40,772 nt of DNA from Polyangiaceae bacterium (GCA_025936205.1 JAICTU010000010.1:1-40772); one strand, 5' to 3'; positions 16,945 through 26,143 are shown, numbered from the stretch's first letter. Translations and numbers: made by a program. The notes: generated by a model not told the origin, from the sequence alone.

Positions 16945-17433
16945 TCAGGCGAGGTCGGTGATCTCGTAGCTGCGCGGGCCTTGCGGCGACTCCACTTCCG
17001 CCTCGTCGCCCACGCCGAGCCCGAGCAGGGCGCGGCCGAGGGGACTCGTCGGCGTCAACGTCTGGATCTGCTCGGAGCCGAGCGTGAGGTGCTCGCCGCC
17101 CGCGGCGGGCACCAGGAAGTAGATCGACTTGTTGCCCTCGTGCTCGAGCTCGAGCAGGGCGGAGGCCTGGATCGAGCCCGCCTTGGCGCAGTCGCGCAGC
17201 TGCAGGCGCGAGAGTAGGGTGAGCCCTTGCTCGAGACGCGCGGCGCGCTCGGCGTAGCCGCGTGCGATGTACGAGGCCTCGGTCGCGCGCATGTCTTTAT
17301 CCCCCTCGGCGCGGGCCTCTTCGTGCGTCGCGCCTTCGGCCTCCCGTTGCGCCTGGCCGCGCACGCGCGCGAGCTCCGCCGTGAGACGCTCGACGAGCAG
17401 GGCGAGCAACTGAGCTTTGTCGATGGACTTCAA
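16945..17433 (-). CDS. GreA/GreB-like transcription elongation factor
   Basis: 162 residues. The N-terminal half (1-75) is a charged helical hairpin as in Gre factors, with an acidic tip around EGDKDMRATEASY, where GreA has its catalytic acidic residues. The C-terminal half (about 85-162) is the FKBP-like domain, ending in SPLGRALLGLGVGDEAEV and PQGPRSYEI, close to the usual Gre ending. Gre factors enter the RNA polymerase secondary channel and trigger cleavage of backtracked RNA. The tip does not carry the standard NAEY motif, so it is a divergent paralogue and not a housekeeping GreA. It may instead be a regulator that binds the channel without promoting cleavage. Confidence 0.8.
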   Translation of the reverse strand: MKSIDKAQLLALLVERLTAELARVRGQAQREAEGATHEEARAEGDKDMRATEASYIARGYAERAARLEQGLTLLSRLQLRDCAKAGSIQASALLELEHEGNKSIYFLVPAAGGEHLTLGSEQIQTLTPTSPLGRALLGLGVGDEAEVESPQGPRSYEITDLA

Positions 17434-17518
17434 GGCTTCAAACCTACCAGGGAGGTAGCCATCCTACCTCACCCGCCGTCTCCTCCGAAATCCCTGACCC
17501 CTAGCCCCGACCCCTCGC

Positions 17519-18316
17519 TCACTGCAGCATCGGCCCCGGCTCGCCCGGCTCGCGCGCGCCGGGAGGATCGGTGCTCGGCGGCCGGCGCTCGACGAGCTCC
17601 CCGGCGGTGATGCGCACGAGCGGCGGCAGGTCGGTTGCGCGCACCAGCTCCAGGAGCTCGGAGCGAGTACAGAGGCCCACCAGCGGCAGCGCCACCGAGA
17701 GCGGCGAGCCCGGATTCTGCAGCACGCTCATGCGCACGCGCCGGCGCGAGAGCCAGCGCGTGCTCGCAATGGCCAGGATCGAGGTGGCGCGGGCGGGGCG
17801 CACGGCGGCGACCCGCACCACGTCGTCTTCCGTGGTCTTGGGGTTGGTGAGCAGCTCGCGGATCACCATCGGATGGGGGTCCTTGATCAAAGCATCGAAG
17901 CGCTGGCGCCCGGAGCGGCGCGCGAGGTTGCGGCGCTCGCCCAGCGTCAGCTCGCGACCGGTGCCGTAGTCGGGAATGCGCGGTTCGGAGCCTTCCGGCG
18001 GCAGCGAGGCGGTCGGCACCCGGCGGATCACGCGCTGCAAGCTGAGCAGGCGCTGCTCGAGGGCCACCTGGCGCAGCCGCTCCAGATCGCTCGTGCTGGC
18101 CATGCCAGCCGCCCAGAGCGCGATGGTCAGCAGGGCCTCGCGCGCGCGTGGTTCGCCGATTTCGCTGCTGCCGATGACGGCGTCGAGCAGCGGTGCCAGC
18201 AGGTGCGGGGGCTCCTTCTGGACGTGCTCGCGCAGCCACTCGATGCGCAGCTCCTGGTCGGGAAGGCCCAGCAGGCAGCGCAGGAAGCGCTCGGCATCAT
18301 CGGCGGAAGCGGACAT
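17519..18316 (-). CDS. Conserved helical-repeat protein of unknown function
   Basis: 265 residues from the ATG at 18316. The frame is open far upstream, antisense to the next gene, but that part is a shadow. The sequence is helical throughout with HEAT-like pairs: ELRIEWLREHVQ, APLLDAVIGS, then a block around KDPHPMVIRELLTNPKTTED, RWLSRRRVRMSVLQNPGSP and LLELVRATDLPPLVRITAGE. The repeated 'position is a loss, next helix' pattern resembles leucine-rich-repeat-variant or HEAT-type scaffold proteins and I recall close relatives in myxobacteria, all uncharacterised. No signal peptide. Its start faces the DUF4175 gene, 114 bases away, so the two share a promoter region. Confidence 0.75.
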   Translation of the reverse strand: MSASADDAERFLRCLLGLPDQELRIEWLREHVQKEPPHLLAPLLDAVIGSSEIGEPRAREALLTIALWAAGMASTSDLERLRQVALEQRLLSLQRVIRRVPTASLPPEGSEPRIPDYGTGRELTLGERRNLARRSGRQRFDALIKDPHPMVIRELLTNPKTTEDDVVRVAAVRPARATSILAIASTRWLSRRRVRMSVLQNPGSPLSVALPLVGLCTRSELLELVRATDLPPLVRITAGELVERRPPSTDPPGAREPGEPGPMLQ

Positions 18317-18430
18317 CGCGATTCCCGAGTCTGGATCAGCGTCGGCGCTTCCGCTACCGGTCGCCCCGTCGGTCCCGATTTGGAGCGAAAACGCGGTCTT
18401 TGTCTCCCTTCTGGAGCTAAGCTCGACTCC

Positions 18431-21364
18431 GTGCATGCGAGCTTTTCGCTGCGCCAGCGGGCCACCGCCTGGCGCGAGGTGCTGACCCGGCCCGCTCGCT
18501 TTGCCCGGCACGCCGCGCTGGGGGCCACGGGCCTCGCCTGCGCCCTGCTCGCCCGCCGCGGGACGTCCTGGACGCGCGCCGGGGCAGCGGCCGGCGTGCT
18601 CGTGATCCTCGTGATCTTCGTGGTCGGCTGGTGGCGAGACCGGCGCACCGTGGCGGACCCGCTGCGGCTCGTGCAGCAGGTGATCCGCCGCACCGATCGG
18701 GCGATGGGCGAGCAAGCGTTGCGGCTGGTGCGGCTGATGCAACGGCTGACGGGCGAGGTGGAGACCGCGCCGGCCAGCGGCGGCGCCTCGTCCGCGGGCG
18801 TGACGCTCGCGACCTTCCAGCTCGACAAGCTGATCGAAAAGGCGTCCATCGAGCAGGTGCGCAACGCTGCGCGCCAGCGTGCCAAGACCTATCGCTGGGT
18901 GGGCGCGCTGTGCGCGCTGGTGGCGCTGGTGGTCTGCGTCGAGCGCATGCGCGAGATCGTCGAGGGCATGGACGTGCTCGCGGCGCGCCACGGGCGCGCG
19001 CCCTGGCCGCTGTACTGGACGGAGCAGCTGCGTGTGCAGGCCACGCCGCCCGCCTATCTGCGGCAGCCCGGGCGGAGGTTGTTCTCCGGCGCGACCTCGA
19101 TGCTGCCGATCGGCACGCAGCTCACGCTGCGCGCGCGGCCGCTGTACGCGGACCGGCGGCTGCTGGTGACGGACGGCGCGCAGGAGACGCCGTTCGTGAG
19201 CGACGGTGAGGGCGGGTTGGTCGCGCACTTCGAGGTCACGCAGGATCAGGTGCTGTCGGTGGCCGCGCGCTTCGGCGACGTGCTGATCGTGGAGCCGGAG
19301 GCGCTGAACATCGTGGCGCTCGCGGATGAGGCGCCGGTGGTCCAGCTCGACGGCGCGCCCTCGACGCAGCAGCTGCGCGAGCTGTCGCGGCTGGAGCTGC
19401 GCTGGTGGGCGCAAGACGACCACGGGCTGCGTCAGGTCGATCTGGTGCTGCGCTCCGGCAATCGTGAGGAGCGGCGGACGCTCGGCACATACGACGACGA
19501 GTCGGCGCGGCAGCGCGGCGGGCACGTGCTCATGCCCAGCGACCGCTTCCTGCGCGCGCTGTACTTGCCCGCGGAGATCAGCATCGAGGCACGCGACAAC
19601 GATCCCGTCGGCGGCTCCAAGTGGGGCAAGAGCGCGGCCATCACCATCGTGCCCACGGCGGTGGGCGAGCTGGAAGCGCTGCGCTACCTGGCGCTGATCC
19701 AGGCGCGCGATCGCTTCGTGGACGCCGCTGCCATCGGCGCGGAGCAAGCGCCGGCTCCCGCGAGCAAACCCGCCAACAGGGCCGAGCAAGCTGCACAGAA
19801 GGCGGCGGACAAGGCCGCCGCAGCCGATCGCCTGCGGCGCTTCGATCAGGCGCTGGAGAGCGCCGCAGGCGGCTTCGAGCAGGCGCTCGGCGAGAGCTAC
19901 GGCGGGCTCCGGGTGGCGCCGGGGTTTCGCAACTTCGCGCTCGGGCGCCTGCGCTTGCTGCGCACGCTGAAGGGCACGCTGGTGCAGCGCTCGCGCAGCG
20001 TCGAGGATCTGGTGCTGGCGCTCGACGGCGTGCTGGCGTCGCTCTCCAACCGCGACGCGCAGCGCGTGGCCAAGATCCTGGGCAACGTCGCGGAAGAGGC
20101 CATGGTCGGCGCGCAGCAGGCGCAGGCGGGCGAGTCGCCGGCGCCGGGTGTGGAGCGGCTCGACAAGGCCATCTATGCGCTGCACGCCGGCGCGCAGCAG
20201 TTGCTCTCGCTCGGTGTGCTGGGCAACGATCTGGGCAGCGTGGCGCTCGCCGATCTCGGGCGCGTCTCGCGCGCGCGCCAGGCCAGCGACTTTTATCATG
20301 CGGAGCTCGCCGCCCGGCACCTCGCCGAGCGCTTGCATCGTCCCGTGCCGTCCTTCGGCGCCCAGGGCTCGGGCGGTGGCGGCGGGGTGGAAGCGGGCCA
20401 GGGGGAGGGCTCGTCCGAGCCACAGCCGGGCCAAGGCGGACAGGGCCAGCGGCACTTCGACGACCTCGCCGATCAGATCGCGGAGCTGGCGCGCCAGCAC
20501 GCCGGCGCCGTCGACCAGGTCGATCAGACGCTGGCCGGTGCCCAACAAGCCGAGAACTCCGCTGCCCTGCGCGAGGAGGCAGAGCGCCGCGCCAAGGAGA
20601 TCCGCGACGCCGTGACCGACTTGCCGGAGCCGGGCAGCTCGCCGGGAACCGCCGAGGCGGCGGGCTCGCTGGCGCGCGAGAGCGGGCGCGGGATGGCGCA
20701 GGAGCTCGAAGGGCTGAAGCTGGAGCAGGCCGCCGAGAGCGCGCGCCGGGCGCTCTCGGCGCTCTCCGATGCGCGCGCGAAGAGCGAAGGGCACGGCTAC
20801 TTCCAGGGCCAGCTCGAGCGCGCGCGGGCCGTGATCGAGGAGCATCAGCGCTGGCTGCAGGAGCAGCTGGAGGCGCAGCGCCAGCAGGCGCGCGAACGCA
20901 CGCGCAACCTGCTGCAGGGGCCCACGCAGCTCGAGAACGAGCTGGCCAACAAGGCGCAGGAGCTGTCCCGCCGCGGCGACGACGCCAACAGCGCGATGCC
21001 CGGCGACGTGACCGAGCGGCTGCGACAGGCGGAGCAACTGATGCAGCAGGCGGCACGCGAGCTCTCGCGCGGGGAAGGCCAGGCGGGGCTCTCGCTGCAG
21101 CGCGATGCACAGCGCCTGCTGGAGTCCGCCGATCAAGGCAAGACCAGCGACCCAGAGCAGAGCCAGGACGACAAGCAGAGCCAGGAGCCCGGTGACGAGG
21201 ACGGCAATGGCCGCGCCGGTGGCTTCAGCGGGGACGTGCCGAAGGCGGAGCAGCAAAACCGCGCCGAAGAGTTCCGCAAGCGCGTGCTGCGCAGCCTGGG
21301 GGACAGCTCGGAGGGCCACCTGGCGCCCGCGGTCAAGCGCTATGCGGAAGGGCTGCTGAGATGA
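18431..21364 (+). CDS. DUF4175-type membrane protein with long coiled coil
   Basis: 977 residues from a GTG at 18431; upstream in-frame codons overlap the divergent gene and are rejected. Three hydrophobic stretches near the N-terminus (about residues 25-45, 50-70 and 155-180) are followed by a beta-rich extracytoplasmic domain (about 190-430), with pairs such as PVVQLDGAPSTQQLRELS and RWWAQDDHGLRQVDLVLRSG as in DUF4175 proteins. The rest is mostly helical, rich in Gln, Glu, Arg and Ala, with coiled coils and a low-complexity Gly/Gln/Ser segment around 640-680. Likely a large inner-membrane or periplasmic structural component. Its stop overlaps a start-like ATG in ATGA, at a short duplication leading into the peptidase gene. 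Confidence 0.85.
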   Translation: MHASFSLRQRATAWREVLTRPARFARHAALGATGLACALLARRGTSWTRAGAAAGVLVILVIFVVGWWRDRRTVADPLRLVQQVIRRTDRAMGEQALRLVRLMQRLTGEVETAPASGGASSAGVTLATFQLDKLIEKASIEQVRNAARQRAKTYRWVGALCALVALVVCVERMREIVEGMDVLAARHGRAPWPLYWTEQLRVQATPPAYLRQPGRRLFSGATSMLPIGTQLTLRARPLYADRRLLVTDGAQETPFVSDGEGGLVAHFEVTQDQVLSVAARFGDVLIVEPEALNIVALADEAPVVQLDGAPSTQQLRELSRLELRWWAQDDHGLRQVDLVLRSGNREERRTLGTYDDESARQRGGHVLMPSDRFLRALYLPAEISIEARDNDPVGGSKWGKSAAITIVPTAVGELEALRYLALIQARDRFVDAAAIGAEQAPAPASKPANRAEQAAQKAADKAAAADRLRRFDQALESAAGGFEQALGESYGGLRVAPGFRNFALGRLRLLRTLKGTLVQRSRSVEDLVLALDGVLASLSNRDAQRVAKILGNVAEEAMVGAQQAQAGESPAPGVERLDKAIYALHAGAQQLLSLGVLGNDLGSVALADLGRVSRARQASDFYHAELAARHLAERLHRPVPSFGAQGSGGGGGVEAGQGEGSSEPQPGQGGQGQRHFDDLADQIAELARQHAGAVDQVDQTLAGAQQAENSAALREEAERRAKEIRDAVTDLPEPGSSPGTAEAAGSLARESGRGMAQELEGLKLEQAAESARRALSALSDARAKSEGHGYFQGQLERARAVIEEHQRWLQEQLEAQRQQARERTRNLLQGPTQLENELANKAQELSRRGDDANSAMPGDVTERLRQAEQLMQQAARELSRGEGQAGLSLQRDAQRLLESADQGKTSDPEQSQDDKQSQEPGDEDGNGRAGGFSGDVPKAEQQNRAEEFRKRVLRSLGDSSEGHLAPAVKRYAEGLLR

Positions 21365-21386
21365 AAGGCCTGCTGAGGTGAAAGGC
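21353..21386 (+). repeat. 17-base tandem duplication at the DUF4175/peptidase junction
   Basis: CTGCTGAGATGAAAGGC (21353-21369) is followed at once by CTGCTGAGGTGAAAGGC (21370-21386), with a single A/G difference. The first copy carries the ATG that overlaps the upstream stop (ATGA); reading from it gives only six codons before TGA. The second copy has GTG at the same place and opens the true peptidase frame. As 17 is not a multiple of three, the duplication moved the start out of the overlap. Confidence 0.85.
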
Positions 21387-23114
21387 GTGCGCTTGCCCTT
21401 GGCGCTGCGCGTGCGGCTGTCGGCGCTGCGCACGCGGCTCACCCGGCGCCGCTCGAGCTCCGATGACGTGAGCGGCGGCCCTGCGCGCCGCCGTCGCCGC
21501 AAGCTGGGGCGGCGCGGCTGGCGCGTGCTGAGCGCACTGACGCTGCTGCTGGCCGTCGGCCTGCTCGTGGTCGGGGTGGCGCTGTGGCGGATCGCGGCGC
21601 GCCGCGTACCGGCACAGGCCAGCTTGCCCAGCTTGCTCGTCCCGGTCGACCTCGACGCGCTCTCCGACGCCATCACCGAGCTGGACGTGACACGCGCCCG
21701 GCAGCTAGCGGAGCAATATCAGCGCTCCTCGCTCTCCGTCACGCAGAGCCACCGCCTGTCGATCGAGCGGGCGCGGCTCAGCCTGTACGTCGGCGACTGC
21801 GACTCGGCGCGCGCCATCCTCTCGGGCTTGCCCGGCGAAGAAGCGGACGTGGCGAGCCTGGCGGCGCTCGCCGAGAGCTGCTCCGGAGCAGTGGCGGCGT
21901 CGCGCGTGGTCGAGGACACGGCGCGCGGCATCTGGCTGCGGCTGCAAGACGCCGACGACGAGCCGCTGGTGCCCTACATCGTGGACGTCGCGGAGCGCGC
22001 GCGCGAGGCGGTGCGCGTCGATCTGGGCGTCGAGCTGCCGCGCCCGCTGCGCATCGACGTGGTGCGCGACCTGTTTTCGCTCTCCTGCGTGAGCGGCTTG
22101 CCGCTGGAAGCCGCCGAGACGACGGGCACCGTAGCAGTGGCGCGCTGGGGGCGAGTCACGCTGCTCTCCCCGCGCGCCTCGCGCCATGGCTATCCGTGGC
22201 AGGACACGCTCGCCCACGAGCTGGTGCACCTGTCGCTATCGCGCGCCACGCGCGATTTTGCGCCGCTCTGGCTGCAGGAAGGCGTCGCCAAGCGGCAGGA
22301 GCAACGCTGGCGGCCGCCGCGCCCCTTCGACGATCCCGACGGACACGATCGCGTCGCGCAGCGCGCGCTGCTCACCAACACCTCGGTCGGCGTCGACAAC
22401 CTGGGACCCTCGATCGCCATGTTGCCCTCCGCTGACGCGGCCTCGATCGCCTTCTCGGAGGTCACCAGCTTCATCAACTACTGGATCCGCGTGAACGGCA
22501 AGCTGGCCTTCCACCTGCTGCTGCGCGACCTGAAGGGGCTCGAGCAGCGCGATCCAGACCCGGCCTTGCGTGGCGTCAGCGGCTACACGCTGAAAGAATG
22601 GATCCTGCGCTGGCAGACCTGGCTGCGCACGCTGCAGCCCGAAGGCAACCCGCACGCCATGATCGCGGGCGGCTCGCCGGAGCTGGGGCGCGTGCGGGTG
22701 GGCGATCTCTTCTTGCACGGCCAGCACTACGAAGCGGCGGCGCGCAACTTCGAGGCCGCGCTGGCGCATGCGCCGCAGTCCTCCGCGCTGCGCTTCCGGG
22801 CGAGCCAGGCAGAGCTCGCTGCTGGACACAAGGAGCTCTCCGAACAGCGCCTCGGCAAGCTGGACGATCTCGACGGACCGCACGCGGGCTGGTTCGCGCT
22901 GCGCGGTCGCTTCGATGCGGAAGCCGGCAACAAGGAAGCAGGGGAGCTGGCGAGCACGATGGCCCTCAGCCTCGACCCGTGGTCGGAGCTGGTCGCCTGC
23001 GAAGGCCATCAGAGCAGCCTGCTCGGCGGCGACCCCTGGCAGCTGCCCGATCCAGAGACTCCCGAGCGGCAGAAACTGTGCGAGATGGCGCGCGCGCGCC
23101 CCCAGGTCCAGTAA
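21378..23114 (+). CDS. Membrane-anchored zinc peptidase (peptidase MA-like) with TPR-type tail
   Basis: 578 residues from the GTG at 21378. A very basic N-terminus (many Arg/Lys up to residue 50) and one membrane helix (about residues 52-75) place the rest outside the inner membrane. A helical region (about 80-190) precedes the peptidase domain: zinc motif HELVH (His280, Glu281, His284) followed by APLWLQEGVAKRQE, whose Glu supplies the third ligand, as in peptidase MA / gluzincin families. The C-terminal part (about 430-578) looks like TPR helices (GDLFLHGQHYEAAARNFEAAL). Substrate unknown. Almost certainly cotranscribed with the DUF4175 gene, so the pair may act on the envelope together. 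Confidence 0.85.
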   Translation: MKGVRLPLALRVRLSALRTRLTRRRSSSDDVSGGPARRRRRKLGRRGWRVLSALTLLLAVGLLVVGVALWRIAARRVPAQASLPSLLVPVDLDALSDAITELDVTRARQLAEQYQRSSLSVTQSHRLSIERARLSLYVGDCDSARAILSGLPGEEADVASLAALAESCSGAVAASRVVEDTARGIWLRLQDADDEPLVPYIVDVAERAREAVRVDLGVELPRPLRIDVVRDLFSLSCVSGLPLEAAETTGTVAVARWGRVTLLSPRASRHGYPWQDTLAHELVHLSLSRATRDFAPLWLQEGVAKRQEQRWRPPRPFDDPDGHDRVAQRALLTNTSVGVDNLGPSIAMLPSADAASIAFSEVTSFINYWIRVNGKLAFHLLLRDLKGLEQRDPDPALRGVSGYTLKEWILRWQTWLRTLQPEGNPHAMIAGGSPELGRVRVGDLFLHGQHYEAAARNFEAALAHAPQSSALRFRASQAELAAGHKELSEQRLGKLDDLDGPHAGWFALRGRFDAEAGNKEAGELASTMALSLDPWSELVACEGHQSSLLGGDPWQLPDPETPERQKLCEMARARPQVQ

Positions 23115-23244
23115 CGACTCCGGCATGGAAATCGGCCTCTACGGCCTCGACGCTTTCGGCGCCGGACCGTGGAAGGGGGCCTGCCGTTCAGCGACGCTCC
23201 ACGAGCCGCGCGCAGAGCCTGGAGTTCCGCGATATGTTGGCCGC

Positions 23245-24147
23245 ATGGAATGGGTCAACTACCACCACCTGCTCTACTTCTGGGTAGTGGCTCGCGAGGG
23301 CGGCCTCGTTCCTGCGGGCAAGGTGCTGCGGCTCTCGCACCCGACGTTGAGCGCGCAGATCCATGCGCTCGAGGCGCAGCTGGGCGAGCAGCTGTTCGCC
23401 AAGCAAGGACGCAAGCTGGCGCTGACCGAGGTGGGGCGGGTCGTGTATCGCTACGCCGACGAGATCTTCTCGCTCGGGCGCGAGATGCTCGACACCGTCA
23501 AGGGCCGCTCGGGGCAGGCGCTGCGCCTCGATGTGGGCATCGCAAACGTGGTGCCGAAGTTGATCGTGCGACGCCTGTTGCAGCCGGCGTTGACGCTGGC
23601 AGAGCCGGTGCGCCTGGTGTGTCACGAGGACTCATACGAGAAGCTGCTCGCGAACCTGTCGCTGCATGCCTTTGATATCGTGATCTCGGATGCGCCGGTG
23701 CCGCCTGGGGGCAGCGTGCGCGCGTATCATCATCTGCTCGGAGAGACGGGCATCAGCTTCTTTGGCGCCAAGCAGCTGGCGGCGAGCCACAAGAAGGGCT
23801 TCCCCCAGTGCCTGGATGGCGCGCCCATGTTGCTACCGCTGGAGAATCTGACCTTGCGGCGGCTTCTGAATCAGTGGTTCGAGCGCAGCGGCATTCAGCC
23901 CCGGGTCGTGGCGGAGTTCGAGGACAGCGCACTGCTGCAGGTGTTCGGCGCCGATGGTGTCGGCATCTTTGCAGCGCCCAGCGTGGTCGAGCCACAAGTC
24001 ATCGAGCAGTACGGCGTACGGGTGATCGGCCGCACCGACCAGGTGCGCGAGCGCTTCTACGCCATCTCCGGCGAGCGCCGGATCAAGAATCCCGCCGTGG
24101 TTGCTATCTGCGACATCGCCCGCCACTCGCTGTTCGGCAGAAAATAG
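23245..24147 (+). CDS. nhaR: LysR-type regulator, NhaR-like
   Basis: 300 residues from the ATG at 23245. The sequence starts with MEWVNYHHLLYFWVVAREGG, the hallmark N-terminus of NhaR proteins, followed by the winged HTH (HPTLSAQIHALEAQLGEQLF) and a substrate-binding domain. NhaR controls the Na+/H+ antiporter gene nhaA in enterobacteria, using Na+ as signal; in other bacteria its targets differ. No nhaA is visible here. The regulator precedes an HtpX-type protease and a TerC-family protein in the same direction, with a palindrome in the gap, so it may control membrane-stress genes. In-frame upstream starts exist (ATG 23125), but the match to NhaR begins at 23245. Confidence 0.9.
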   Translation: MEWVNYHHLLYFWVVAREGGLVPAGKVLRLSHPTLSAQIHALEAQLGEQLFAKQGRKLALTEVGRVVYRYADEIFSLGREMLDTVKGRSGQALRLDVGIANVVPKLIVRRLLQPALTLAEPVRLVCHEDSYEKLLANLSLHAFDIVISDAPVPPGGSVRAYHHLLGETGISFFGAKQLAASHKKGFPQCLDGAPMLLPLENLTLRRLLNQWFERSGIQPRVVAEFEDSALLQVFGADGVGIFAAPSVVEPQVIEQYGVRVIGRTDQVRERFYAISGERRIKNPAVVAICDIARHSLFGRK

Positions 24148-24199
24148 CCTGTGACGACGGGCGATTGGCCATGGGCAGGCGCGCGAGGTCTGACCGTAT

Positions 24200-24218
24200 A
24201 TGTCGTATTTCACGACAT
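24200..24218. promoter_or_regulatory. Palindromic operator candidate upstream of htpX
   Basis: ATGTCGT-ATTTC-ACGACAT: seven-base arms, perfect, in an AT-rich patch of otherwise GC-rich DNA. A further half-site CGACAT lies at 24243-24248. The location 57 bases before the htpX start suggests a transcription factor site, possibly for the adjacent NhaR-like regulator (LysR sites are often TNA-type palindromes, which this is not). Confidence 0.5.
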
Positions 24219-24274
24219 GTTACTTCTTGATTTCGTCATGGTCGACATGCCGTAGCGCCTTTATGGAAATGGGC

Positions 24275-25165
24275 ATGAACAACCAACTGAAGACCATCCT
24301 GTTACTGGGCGCGCTCTCAGCGCTCGTCATCGGGCTCGGCTCCAGCCTGGCGCCCGGCTCTTGGCCCGTGTTCCTCGTGATCTCGCTCGCGATGAACCTC
24401 GGAGCCTACTTCTTCTCGGACAAGATCGTCCTGCGTACGAGCGGCGCCCAGGAGATCGCGCCCGAGCAAGCGCCGGAGCTGCACGCCATCGTGGAGGAGC
24501 TGTCCGCCCGGGCGCAGATCCCCAAGCCGCGCGTGTACCTGATCCCCGGTGAGCAGCCGAACGCCTTCGCCACGGGGCGCAATCCCGCGAACGGCGCCGT
24601 GGCGGTCACCGAGGGCATCGTGGAGCTGCTCGACCGCCGCCAGCTGCGCGGCGTGATCGCGCACGAGCTGGCGCACATCGAGAATCGCGACATCCTGGTG
24701 GCGAGCCTGGCCGCGGCCGGCGCCTCGGTCATCAGCTATGCGGCGCAGATGCTGACCTTCGCGACCTTCTTCGGCACCAGCAACGACGAGGATGAGGGCG
24801 CTGGCGGTGGCGGTATTCTCGCCATGATCGTCGCGCCGATCGCTGCCACGTTGATCCAGCTCGGTATCTCGCGCTCGCGCGAGTACCTGGCGGATGAAGC
24901 CGGCGCGCGCATGTCCGGCGACCCGGAGGCGCTGGCACAAGCCTTGTTGAAGATCGAAGGCGCGGCGAACGTGATGCCGTTGCCTGCGCCGGCCGCCACC
25001 GCCAGCCTGTTCATCATCAACCCGCTGGGCGCCGCCGCATCTCTGGCGCGCCTGTTCTCGACCCACCCGGCCACGGAGGAGCGCGTGAAGCGCCTGATGG
25101 CGCTCGCCGAACGGCGCGCGAGCCACGGGGCCTTCGAGCGTCCGCTCGCGCTGAGGCAGGGCTGA
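24275..25165 (+). CDS. htpX: HtpX-type membrane zinc protease (M48)
   Basis: 296 residues from the ATG at 24275, which has GGAAATGG just upstream; earlier in-frame starts (24200, 24263) would add residues that do not match the family. Two N-terminal membrane helices (about residues 5-25 and 30-45), then the M48 peptidase domain with zinc motif HELAH (His130, Glu131, His134) and the third ligand in SREYLADEAGA (Glu203), with two more hydrophobic segments between them. The late THPATEERVKRLMAL is a family mark. HtpX degrades misfolded membrane proteins together with FtsH. It lies 127 bases after the NhaR-like regulator and 9 bases before the TerC-family gene. Confidence 0.93.
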   Translation: MNNQLKTILLLGALSALVIGLGSSLAPGSWPVFLVISLAMNLGAYFFSDKIVLRTSGAQEIAPEQAPELHAIVEELSARAQIPKPRVYLIPGEQPNAFATGRNPANGAVAVTEGIVELLDRRQLRGVIAHELAHIENRDILVASLAAAGASVISYAAQMLTFATFFGTSNDEDEGAGGGGILAMIVAPIAATLIQLGISRSREYLADEAGARMSGDPEALAQALLKIEGAANVMPLPAPAATASLFIINPLGAAASLARLFSTHPATEERVKRLMALAERRASHGAFERPLALRQG

Positions 25166-25174
25166 GCAGGAGCC

Positions 25175-26143
25175 ATGGCAGGCATGGAAACCATCGGCTC
25201 ACCGCTGGCCTGGGCCGGCTTCATCGGCTTCGTGCTGGCCCTACTCGCCGTCGATCTGGGCGTCTTTCACAAGCAGTCGCACGAGGTGAGCGCCAAGGAG
25301 GCGGGCATCTGGAGCGCCGTGTGGGTCAGCCTGGCGCTGGCCTTCGCGGGCGGCATGTGGGCCTTCACGGGCCCGGAGCGCGCGCTCGAGTTCACCACGG
25401 GCTATCTGATTGAGAAGGCCCTGGCGGTCGACAACATCTTCGTGTTCGTGGTGCTGTTCGCGGCGCTGGGCATCCCCGGCCGCTACCAGCACCGCGTGCT
25501 GTTCTGGGGTGTGCTCGGCGCGCTGGTGATGCGCGCGGTGTTCATCCTGATCGGCGGCGCTCTGCTCGCGCGCTTTCACTGGATGCTGTACGTGTTCGGT
25601 GGGGTGCTGGCCGTGACCGGCGTGAAGCTGCTGTTCCAGCGCGAGCAGGAGACGCACCCCGAGAACAACCCGGTGGTGCGCTGGTTCCAGCGCATCGTGC
25701 CCATCACGCCGCAGCTGGAGGGCGATCGCTTCAGCGTCGTAAAGGACGGCCGCCGTTACGCCACGCCGCTGCTCTTGGCGCTGGTGGCGGTGGAGGTGAG
25801 CGACCTGATCTTCGCCGTGGACTCCATCCCGGCCATCTTCGCGGTGACCACGGACCCGTTCATCGTCTTTACCTCCAACATCTTCGCGATCCTCGGCCTG
25901 CGCTCGATGTACTTCCTGCTCGCGAACATCATCACCAAGTTCGCGTACCTGAAGGTGGGCCTGGCGTTCGTGCTGATGTTCGTGGGCGCCAAGATGTTGC
26001 TGGCCGACGTGGTCCATCTGCCGATCTTGCTCTCGCTGGGCATCATCGCGGCCATCCTGGGCGGATCGATCTTGTTCTCGCTGTGGAAGGCGCCGAGGCC
26101 TGAGCCGCGGCGTGCCGACACGCTGGCGCGCAGCCGAGGCTAG
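25175..26143 (+). CDS. TerC/Alx-family integral membrane protein
   Basis: 322 residues from the ATG at 25175 (CAGGAG just before it). At least eight hydrophobic helices. TerC family marks are the acidic pairs in helices: LAVDLGVFHKQ, EKALAVDNIFVFVVLF, and EVSDLIFAVDSIPAIFAVTTDPFIVFTSNIFAILGLRSM. Members export Mn2+ or support metalation of secreted proteins (Alx, MeeF/MeeY) or tellurite/phage resistance in some operons. Start spacing makes it part of an operon with htpX; membrane quality control plus metal export fits a common stress response. Confidence 0.92.
   Translation: MAGMETIGSPLAWAGFIGFVLALLAVDLGVFHKQSHEVSAKEAGIWSAVWVSLALAFAGGMWAFTGPERALEFTTGYLIEKALAVDNIFVFVVLFAALGIPGRYQHRVLFWGVLGALVMRAVFILIGGALLARFHWMLYVFGGVLAVTGVKLLFQREQETHPENNPVVRWFQRIVPITPQLEGDRFSVVKDGRRYATPLLLALVAVEVSDLIFAVDSIPAIFAVTTDPFIVFTSNIFAILGLRSMYFLLANIITKFAYLKVGLAFVLMFVGAKMLLADVVHLPILLSLGIIAAILGGSILFSLWKAPRPEPRRADTLARSRG

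Noticed and set aside
17519..21676. Open reading frame of 1385 codons on the minus strand, antisense to the DUF4175 gene
   Set aside because: Most of it mirrors a GC-rich Gln/Arg/Ala coding strand; it has no domain. Only its last 265 residues (from 18316) look like a real protein.
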